The position numbers were made by a program, and so were the translations under genes. Positions 59,576 to 64,000 of a stretch of DNA of 64,000 nt are shown in pieces (the stretch's first letter is position 1; every line of letters starts with the position of its first letter). Origin of the DNA: a virus. The DNA is taken from IMG/VR virus record IMGVR_UViG_3300023181_000028, positions 16,012 to 80,011 of that record; one strand, written 5' to 3'. Below the pieces are notes generated by a model. It was given only the letters and a program-made list of their open reading frames with translations. It had not been told where the DNA came from and did not search any database.

Positions 59576-59731
59576 ATGAAAACATACACTTTTACAATTA
59601 GAGTGGCTTGCGGGCCAAAATCATTTAAAGAGGTTTATAAAACTGATAAAGGCTTACAACACGCCATTGATTCAGTAACCGCAAAATTTAACATATCAAC
59701 ACTATTTATCGATAACATTAACATCAAATAA
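59576..59731 (+). CDS. Hypothetical protein, 51 aa
   Basis: An ATG-started ORF (MKTYTFTIRVACGPKSFKEV) between two accepted genes, spaced by 3 bp and 2 bp. It shares the MKTYT start with the gene upstream. Too small for a family call. Confidence 0.55.
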   Translation: MKTYTFTIRVACGPKSFKEVYKTDKGLQHAIDSVTAKFNISTLFIDNINIK

Positions 59732-59733
59732 TT

Positions 59734-59922
59734 ATGGTAAGCTGTAATATATGTATTTACTGGACGACTGAGTTCGGATGCGATCACCACCAAACGCCGG
59801 AACAAAAAGAAAATAGAGAAGTCTCTAATATCGTTAAATACGCCAATGGTCGCGACGGTATAAAAGAAACGTCTGACTTTATCGCAGGAATTAAAATAAC
59901 CCTTAAATACCTTAAAAAATGA
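59734..59922 (+). CDS. Small Cys/His protein, 62 aa
   Basis: The N-terminus has a Cys/His cluster (CNICIYW, then CDHHQTP) that could bind zinc, followed by a helical tail. It overlaps the next gene by 4 bp (ATGA). Function unknown. Confidence 0.55.
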   Translation: MVSCNICIYWTTEFGCDHHQTPEQKENREVSNIVKYANGRDGIKETSDFIAGIKITLKYLKK

Positions 59923-60158
59923 ACGCAAAATATTTAACTATCGCAGGCCATAAAATACAAAAAGGCGGCAAGTATTACACGGTTCACATTGATACCGGAG
60001 AATTAGCAGAATGCACGGCCCACAATGAAAACAATGTAACATATAACTGCTATTTCAAACACGAACACGAAGCCGTTAGGTTTAGTCAATCGGTTAAACT
60101 AGCTAATGTTTTACACTTATTCATAAGAGAAATTGCAGAAAAACACAGAGGTAAATAG
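59919..60158 (+). CDS. Hypothetical protein, 79 aa
   Basis: A small protein with beta strands in the first half (KYLTIAGHKIQKGGKYYTVH) and a helix in the second. Coupled by ATGA overlap. No family is recognised. Confidence 0.55.
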   Translation: MNAKYLTIAGHKIQKGGKYYTVHIDTGELAECTAHNENNVTYNCYFKHEHEAVRFSQSVKLANVLHLFIREIAEKHRGK

Positions 60159-60179
60159 TACGAACGTCCCCACAAACTG

Positions 60180-60220
60180 ACAGACGGTAACAATAAACAG
60201 ACATTCGCATATTACCTTTG
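60180..60220 (+). promoter_or_regulatory. Promoter with ACAGACGGTAA box and TACCTTTG
   Basis: ACAGACGGTAA at 60180-60190, then 22 bp, then TACCTTTG at 60213-60220. The CGGTAA to -7 spacing of 22 bp is the same as in the promoter before 60946. The ATG at 60244 is 23 bp downstream. Confidence 0.45.
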
Positions 60221-60243
60221 ATTAATTAATTAAACTAAACAAC

Positions 60244-60459
60244 ATGAAAAAGTTACTTAAACAATACAACTTCAACTCAGATATGAAATACTTTGAGATG
60301 ATTATCGAAAGCTTTATAAATGGTCAAATAAGCCAAGCTAAAGCACAATTTGCCGCGATGCCTAAAGTTAATCGTCGCGAAATGGTTATAGCGATAACAG
60401 GCAATTGGAATAGCGGATTAAGTCAGGAATATATTAACACATTAATCAATTTAATCTAA
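60244..60459 (+). CDS. Hypothetical protein, 71 aa
   Basis: A helical, basic small protein (MKKLLKQYNFNSDMKYFEMI). It has its own promoter and a short AT-rich leader. No family is recognised. Confidence 0.55.
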   Translation: MKKLLKQYNFNSDMKYFEMIIESFINGQISQAKAQFAAMPKVNRREMVIAITGNWNSGLSQEYINTLINLI

Positions 60460-60464
60460 ACAAC

Positions 60465-60563
60465 ATGACAACAGTTAGAAGATACAAAAGCCTTGCTACT
60501 CCAAAGCCAGTGACAAGCCAAACAATTAAAGAAAAGATTATTAACCTGTTAAAACAATACTAA
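60465..60563 (+). CDS. Very small protein, 32 aa
   Basis: An ATG-started frame (MTTVRRYKSLATPKPVTSQT) filling the gap between two genes, with 5 bp before and 1 bp after. Basic and helical at the end. It could be a leader peptide or a small regulator. Confidence 0.4.
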   Translation: MTTVRRYKSLATPKPVTSQTIKEKIINLLKQY

Positions 60564-60564
60564 A

Positions 60565-60843
60565 ATGGAAACAAAACACACTCCCGGCCCGTGGAAAGCT
60601 GAAAAGGACAGTCCCAATAAATACTCCACTTGGAGCGTTTATAGTATGGACGGCAAAACGTTTAATGGTTTTATTTGTCAAACCTCCGGCAATTGTGAGC
60701 CGAACGCCAAACTAATAGCGGCAGCCCCTGAATTATTGGAGGCTTTACAAAGCGTTTTTAGTCACAGTAAGGATAATTTATTGCAACTGCCTGAATATCT
60801 TTTTATTGAGATTCAAAATGTGATTAATAAAGCCACTGAATAA
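60565..60843 (+). CDS. HTPGPW-type phage protein (Ead/Ea22-like)
   Basis: A 92-residue protein with the characteristic start HTPGPW and the family phrase NAKLIAAAPELLEAL (48-62). Proteins of this kind are widespread in phages (near lambda Ea22/Ead-type accessory genes) and their role is not defined. The C-terminal end is helical. Confidence 0.8.
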   Translation: METKHTPGPWKAEKDSPNKYSTWSVYSMDGKTFNGFICQTSGNCEPNAKLIAAAPELLEALQSVFSHSKDNLLQLPEYLFIEIQNVINKATE

Positions 60844-60848
60844 ATTAC

Positions 60849-60909
60849 ACAGACGGTCATATAAAATGATGAGCGGTAATAACAAATAAGATCTTACAAA
60901 CTAACTTTG
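60849..60909 (+). promoter_or_regulatory. Promoter with ACAGACGGT and GAGCGGTAA boxes
   Basis: ACAGACGGT at 60849-60857, GAGCGGTAA at 60871-60879, then 22 bp, then TAACTTTG at 60902-60909. Also shares CAAATAAGATCTT with 59279-59291. The ATG at 60946 is 36 bp downstream. Confidence 0.45.
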
Positions 60910-60945
60910 ATAAATAATAATTAACCATTTAAAAAACTAGAATTT

Positions 60946-61500
60946 ATGACACAAGTATCAGAATACACACAGCAAGCGAATGACTTTTTAACTAAAACAA
61001 ACACCACTTTCAAAGCAGAGTTTTTAAAGCACGGCAAGCACTTTGCAGATGACAAGGACACGCGCGACATTTACAAAATTACGCTTGTTCGCGGCTCGCG
61101 TGAATATTCCTTTAATTTCGGGCAAAGTATCAATAATAGTGGAGAGTATCAATTAGTTGAGCATTTAAGAAACAAAGTAATTGCAGAACCTTTAATTAAA
61201 CAGTTTGGCAGTAAATACGCATTCAATAAAAAGGACTTAAAAACTATTTTCTTTCTTACCACAATAAACGAAAAGGAAATTATTAAAAACCCTAATTTCT
61301 CACCCCCGGCCTCATGCGATGTTTTAGCCTGCCTGACAAAATACGATCCGGGAACATTTGAGGACTTTTGCGGTGAATTTGGATATGACACTTACAGCAA
61401 AAAGGCCGAAAAAACATACTTAGCAGTTAAGGATGAATGGTTAAACATGTCCAGACTGTTTAATGACGACGAATTGTCACAATTACAGGAAATACAATAA
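60946..61500 (+). CDS. Conserved phage/plasmid hypothetical protein
   Basis: A 184-residue protein with a well-known but uncharacterised phage pattern: TTFKAEFLKHGKHF, DIYKITLVRGSREYSFNFGQS, then ASCDVLACLTKYDPGTFEDF and a helix ending LFNDDELSQLQEI. Such proteins occur widely in phages and mobile elements of different phyla. Function unknown. It is the largest gene in the small-gene block and has its own leader and promoter. Confidence 0.75.
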   Translation: MTQVSEYTQQANDFLTKTNTTFKAEFLKHGKHFADDKDTRDIYKITLVRGSREYSFNFGQSINNSGEYQLVEHLRNKVIAEPLIKQFGSKYAFNKKDLKTIFFLTTINEKEIIKNPNFSPPASCDVLACLTKYDPGTFEDFCGEFGYDTYSKKAEKTYLAVKDEWLNMSRLFNDDELSQLQEIQ

Positions 61501-61521
61501 TGCGCCACCTCAACACAATAT

Positions 61522-61528
61522 ACAGACG
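61522..61528 (+). promoter_or_regulatory. ACAGACG box upstream of 61556-61765
   Basis: ACAGACG at 61522-61528 repeats the box present before 60244 and 60946. No clear TAnnTTTG box follows here. Confidence 0.3.
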
Positions 61529-61555
61529 AATTAAATACTATCTAAAATCAATATT

Positions 61556-61765
61556 ATGACACGTAAAGAAGGAATAACAACAAGCTACCAAGAGCGAACA
61601 AAAGACCCAGGACAGCCGCCGGAATCACTTTATTCGGCTGAATATAACAACTACACAGAGCAATGTATATGTTATTGTAACGAACAACCCAAGACATTTA
61701 AAGAATGGCTCAATGAAAACATAAAACCCCTTACAAGATCTGTAAGGAAATCAATAAATAATTAA
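61556..61765 (+). CDS. Hypothetical protein, 69 aa
   Basis: A small protein with two Cys in the middle (EQCICYCNEQPK). Its 3' end spans the first palindrome of locus 5 (61731-61745). No family is recognised. Confidence 0.55.
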   Translation: MTRKEGITTSYQERTKDPGQPPESLYSAEYNNYTEQCICYCNEQPKTFKEWLNENIKPLTRSVRKSINN

Positions 61766-61783
61766 TCATTACAAAAACTGTAA
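61731..61783. promoter_or_regulatory. Paired palindrome, locus 5
   Basis: Sites at 61731-61745 (TTACA-AGATC-TGTAA) and 61769-61783 (TTACA-AAAAC-TGTAA), both perfect, starts 38 bp apart. Site 1 lies in the coding end of 61556-61765, site 2 just before the ATG at 61788. Confidence 0.8.
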
Positions 61784-61787
61784 GACT

Positions 61788-61949
61788 ATGAGAAAAGCAA
61801 TAGGAGCAAGTTTAATATTAATCGCATTTATTTCATTAATATTAATGCAAGCCTACGAAATTGGAATGATAAATGCGCTAATTTGCTTGGGAGCGGCATT
61901 AATATTTTGCGGAATAATAGCCTTAGGGGCATATTTATTAACAAACTAA
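61788..61949 (+). CDS. Small two-pass membrane protein, 53 aa
   Basis: An ATG-started frame 4 bp after palindrome site 2. It encodes two hydrophobic helices (about 5-20 and 27-51) with a short polar turn (AYEIG). A bound regulator on locus 5 would control it. Possibly a phage exclusion or membrane-altering protein. This is inference from topology. Confidence 0.6.
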   Translation: MRKAIGASLILIAFISLILMQAYEIGMINALICLGAALIFCGIIALGAYLLTN

Positions 61950-61960
61950 AAACAAATAAC

Positions 61961-62131
61961 ATGGAAAAACTTAAAAGACTATCCCGCACAGAATTAAACG
62001 AACTCTATTTTAATGAGTTCGGCCTGCCAGCAGATCACCACAGTATTGATAAAGTGTTAGCTGCACTGTATTATGGCAAACGTATTAAGTACTTAACAGA
62101 AGAAGAAATATTTAATATCTCAGAGCTATGA
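61961..62131 (+). CDS. Hypothetical protein, 56 aa
   Basis: A small helical protein (MEKLKRLSRTELNELYFNEF) starting 11 bp after the membrane gene. ATG at 61961 is chosen, since earlier in-frame starts lie inside the membrane gene. It overlaps the next gene by 4 bp. Confidence 0.6.
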   Translation: MEKLKRLSRTELNELYFNEFGLPADHHSIDKVLAALYYGKRIKYLTEEEIFNISEL

Positions 62132-62298
62132 AAGAAAAATTAAAAGAACACCTAAAAACAGAGTTTCAGGCCGCATTAAAAGAAATGCCACGCCTAACAT
62201 GGTCAGAATTTTTACAAGGATGTATTGACCTTGCAAATTCCAAAGGGTTCAAAACGACTGCCGATATAATCGAAGAAATACTAAAAGAATCATTTTGA
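62128..62298 (+). CDS. Hypothetical protein, 56 aa
   Basis: An ATG-started frame coupled by ATGA overlap to the previous gene (MKEKLKEHLKTEFQAALKEM at the N-terminus). Its TGA stop is part of the repeated leader GAACTNAGGACAAYTAACG that begins the next transcript. Confidence 0.55.
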   Translation: MKEKLKEHLKTEFQAALKEMPRLTWSEFLQGCIDLANSKGFKTTADIIEEILKESF

Positions 62299-62315
62299 AC
62301 TAAGGACAACTAACG
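62297..62315 (+). promoter_or_regulatory. Repeated leader, copy 1
   Basis: GAACTAAGGACAACTAACG, overlapping the preceding stop and 30 bp before the ATG at 62346. It matches 63020-63038 except at two positions. Confidence 0.5.
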
Positions 62316-62345
62316 CAATTTTTAACCAATAAATAACCAGAAAAC

Positions 62346-62642
62346 ATGACAAATCCAAGAATTAAAGCCGTTTTAAGACAGGCACACGCAGAATCAATAC
62401 AAGACCAACTTAACTATAAAATATGCCTCTGTGAGGATATTATAAAGGCTAAAAAGGTATTGTGGTCATTCGGCCAGAAACAACACGACGAGTTCACAAA
62501 AGAAAGCACTGCCACCGCTCTATTCGATCAACTATATGACATGGATATTGAGCAATTAACCCTTATTAATAATGGTTATGGCAAACAAATCAATAAATTA
62601 TTAACCCTTAAATTGCAGGCTCAACACTGCGGACTAGATTAA
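62346..62642 (+). CDS. Hypothetical protein, 98 aa
   Basis: An all-helical protein (QAHAESIQDQLNYKICLCED) with its own repeated leader. No family is recognised. Confidence 0.55.
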   Translation: MTNPRIKAVLRQAHAESIQDQLNYKICLCEDIIKAKKVLWSFGQKQHDEFTKESTATALFDQLYDMDIEQLTLINNGYGKQINKLLTLKLQAQHCGLD

Positions 62643-62644
62643 TT

Positions 62645-62851
62645 ATGAGAACAATAGAAAATCCCCTTGTATTAAGGGAGGGAAATGTGTTAGTCTTAAA
62701 ATCCGCCGCCGGAGAATATGTTTCAAAACATCTAGCTGAAGAAATGTTAAAAGCCCTCTACGATTATTACAAAATATTAGATCATGTGGGGACGTTACCC
62801 GAAAACAAATTAAAAATATTTAATTTAATCTTAAAAGCTAAAGGACAATGA
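62645..62851 (+). CDS. Hypothetical protein, 68 aa
   Basis: A small protein with a beta-strand start (NPLVLREGNVLVLKSAAGE) and a helix. Its stop overlaps the next gene by 4 bp (ATGA). Confidence 0.55.
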   Translation: MRTIENPLVLREGNVLVLKSAAGEYVSKHLAEEMLKALYDYYKILDHVGTLPENKLKIFNLILKAKGQ

Positions 62852-63021
62852 TAGAACTAATCAAAGAAACAGCAACAGACGGCACAATCTGGTGGAAAGT
62901 CAGATATAATAATGAGGTGGTGTGCAGCCCGACAATATACGAAGCGCACGCGCGGAAATATTATGAAGACTTTAAACCTGTGGAGCCTCGATCCGAAATT
63001 GTGGAGAGTAGACACATTTGA
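62848..63021 (+). CDS. Hypothetical protein, 57 aa
   Basis: An ATG-started frame (MIELIKETATDGTIWWKVRY) coupled to the previous gene. It has a strand-turn-strand pattern and a helical end. Its stop lies in the second copy of the repeated leader. Confidence 0.55.
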   Translation: MIELIKETATDGTIWWKVRYNNEVVCSPTIYEAHARKYYEDFKPVEPRSEIVESRHI

Positions 63022-63038
63022 ACTCAGGACAATTAACG
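63020..63038 (+). promoter_or_regulatory. Repeated leader, copy 2
   Basis: GAACTCAGGACAATTAACG, overlapping the preceding stop, 30 bp before the ATG at 63069. Copy 1 has the same spacing of 30 bp to its ATG. Confidence 0.5.
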
Positions 63039-63068
63039 TAAATTATTAACTAATAAAATCTAAGAATT

Positions 63069-63323
63069 ATGAAACAATTAACAATTATTGCTGCACTAAT
63101 ATTAACGTCCTGCGGGCCAAGCAGAGAAGAAATGCTTCGAAATCCAGATGCTTACATTACAAAAGATGGGAAATTTAAAAATCCCGATAAATTAGAACCG
63201 GAATCTACACCGTCCGGAATAAATACCCATACCATTGATGGATGCGAATATATTACATATCACAGATTTGGGCCAGGCGTTTCTATTATTCACAAGGCTA
63301 ACTGTAAAAACCATAAACCATGA
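63069..63323 (+). CDS. Lipoprotein (DUF6440-like)
   Basis: An 84-residue protein with a short signal peptide (MKQLTIIAALILTSC) ending in a lipobox with Cys15. The C-terminal domain (about 52-82) reads HTIDGCEYITYHRF and IIHKANCKNH, the pattern of a small domain seen in bacterial and phage lipoproteins (DUF6440). Phage lipoproteins often act in superinfection exclusion. That role is inference. It overlaps the next gene by 4 bp. Confidence 0.7.
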   Translation: MKQLTIIAALILTSCGPSREEMLRNPDAYITKDGKFKNPDKLEPESTPSGINTHTIDGCEYITYHRFGPGVSIIHKANCKNHKP

Positions 63324-63643
63324 CTAAACAATCATTAGGAGCCTTTATTAAGATACTCCAACAATACCCCGAAAACACCTATTTTCAATGCCCTAAAGAC
63401 ATATTCTGCTTATCAAGCGAAGTAGTGACGCGCGCAGAAGCCAGAAGAAGATTAGCATTAATTGAATACCATTGGAAAACCATAGAAGGAATTGAAACTA
63501 AATTCCATATATGGGGAGAAGACGAATCCACCTTTTGGGATAAGGACAACTTACGCCATATTCCAGTTCATGTTATCAAGATATCTGCCGACAATGAGAA
63601 GATTCAGGAATTTGCTTCTTCAATGAATACGGTGGGAGATTGA
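63320..63643 (+). CDS. Hypothetical protein, 107 aa
   Basis: A 107-residue protein coupled to the lipoprotein by ATGA overlap. It has a helix-strand mix (GAFIKILQQYPENTYFQCP). A sequence like the repeated leader (AAGGACAACTTACG at 63542-63555) lies inside its coding region. Its 3' end overlaps the convergent gene by 40 bp. Confidence 0.55.
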   Translation: MTKQSLGAFIKILQQYPENTYFQCPKDIFCLSSEVVTRAEARRRLALIEYHWKTIEGIETKFHIWGEDESTFWDKDNLRHIPVHVIKISADNEKIQEFASSMNTVGD

Positions 63644-63960
63644 AAATTAATCACTAACTGATCTAACTTATCTAAGTTGTTAAATATCGGGTGGAGCGTA
63701 ATAGTTTTACCCGATTTTGCTATTGCCCTCTTTTTCTCCAATCTGAATATGCCGGTGTTAAAAGATGTGCCACTCATACCCCCTCTAATTTGCTCAGAAA
63801 GCTCTATTGTAAGCGCTATTGTGTTATTGATAGTGTATTCCATCAGTTTGCAGATCAAAGCCCGCTCAGAAGCTGTTAAATCAAACATGAAGTTTAATAC
63901 ATTCACTTTCTTCTCAATAGAAGATTCTTTTATGGATATTGATTTATTCATAGTTTGCAT
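63604..63960 (-). CDS. Winged-helix DNA-binding protein
   Basis: A 118-residue protein with a winged helix-turn-helix pattern in residues about 28-100: LTASERALICKLMEYTIN, then ELSEQIRGG, SGTSFNTGIFRLEKKRAI (recognition helix) and the wing AKSGKTITLHP. The arrangement resembles plasmid RepA-type or MarR/Lrp-type small regulators. It is convergent to the small-gene block and is the second candidate (with 3830-4168) to bind the paired TTACA/TGTAA palindromes. Confidence 0.6.
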   Translation of the reverse strand: MQTMNKSISIKESSIEKKVNVLNFMFDLTASERALICKLMEYTINNTIALTIELSEQIRGGMSGTSFNTGIFRLEKKRAIAKSGKTITLHPIFNNLDKLDQLVINFQSPTVFIEEANS

Positions 63961-64000
63961 TTTACTGACTACGGCTCTCCGTACTCGCTTTGATTTACTT
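63961..64000. other. Window end, no feature seen
   Basis: Forty bases upstream of the winged-helix gene with no clear promoter box, repeat or reading frame. Confidence 0.4.

Noticed and set aside
1-64000. Integrase or attachment site suggesting temperate lifestyle
   Set aside because: No tyrosine or serine recombinase and no tRNA-overlapping repeat was seen. Genes outside the window cannot be judged.

Overview
The window is 64 kb of a tailed-phage genome (podovirus-like) that infects a member of the Bacteroidota. Host assignment rests on low GC, TAnnTTTG/TAnnTTTA -7 promoter boxes without clear Shine-Dalgarno sites, and protein families familiar from Bacteroidota phages. The structural gene order (TerL, portal, acidic scaffold-like protein, major capsid protein, ring/connector proteins, a very large muzzle-like tail protein, then internal virion proteins and fibres) is close to that of crAss-like phages (order Crassvirales) or a near relative. 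This is inference from family resemblance. No DNA polymerase, primase, phage RNA polymerase, integrase or tRNA gene was seen. The first gene is cut by the left edge, so the genome probably continues outside the window.

Layout. (1) 1-7785, plus strand: early/middle genes including an SSB, a helix-turn-helix protein, a DUF3307 membrane protein, a RusA-type resolvase, an HNH/NinG-like nuclease and a GroES-like co-chaperonin, ending at a bidirectional terminator (7805-7838). (2) 7864-58115, mostly minus strand: read right to left it begins with a replication cluster (PIF1-like helicase, hypothetical genes, J-domain protein, stand-alone DnaA domain IV protein, PD-(D/E)XK nuclease) and passes into packaging and head genes (TerL, portal, scaffold, MCP), head/tail proteins, adhesins (Gly-rich and kelch-like), a lysis cassette (GH25 lysozyme, holin candidates, spanin-like pair), ring proteins, the 1476-residue muzzle-like protein, three internal virion proteins (one of 2041 residues with an HEAGH zincin motif), a pair of Cys-tailed paralogues and tail fibres. 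(3) Four small accessory islands interrupt the late block: 20.25-21.9, 25.3-26.75 and 33.85-34.3 kb on the plus strand, and 41.6-42.9 kb on the minus strand. (4) 58116-59383: a gene-poor divergent region where the strand composition flips, the best replication-origin candidate. (5) 59384-63643, plus strand: many very small genes with repeated leader motifs, then a convergent winged-helix protein.

Two sequence systems tie the regions together. First, a palindrome TTACA-N5-TGTAA occurs as pairs whose members start exactly 38 bp apart, at five loci (6484, 25347, 41939, 58422, 61731). One pair lies in the origin candidate and two lie in accessory islands. Second, a promoter-like element TGMAACCTT followed 7-8 bp later by an eight-base box (often TAnnnnCG) stands before the accessory islands and the replication genes, and also points the antisense way beside three late promoters. 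The other strong oddity is a 93-residue protein in the replication cluster that carries a copy of an internal segment of the major capsid protein, with 20 identical nucleotides.
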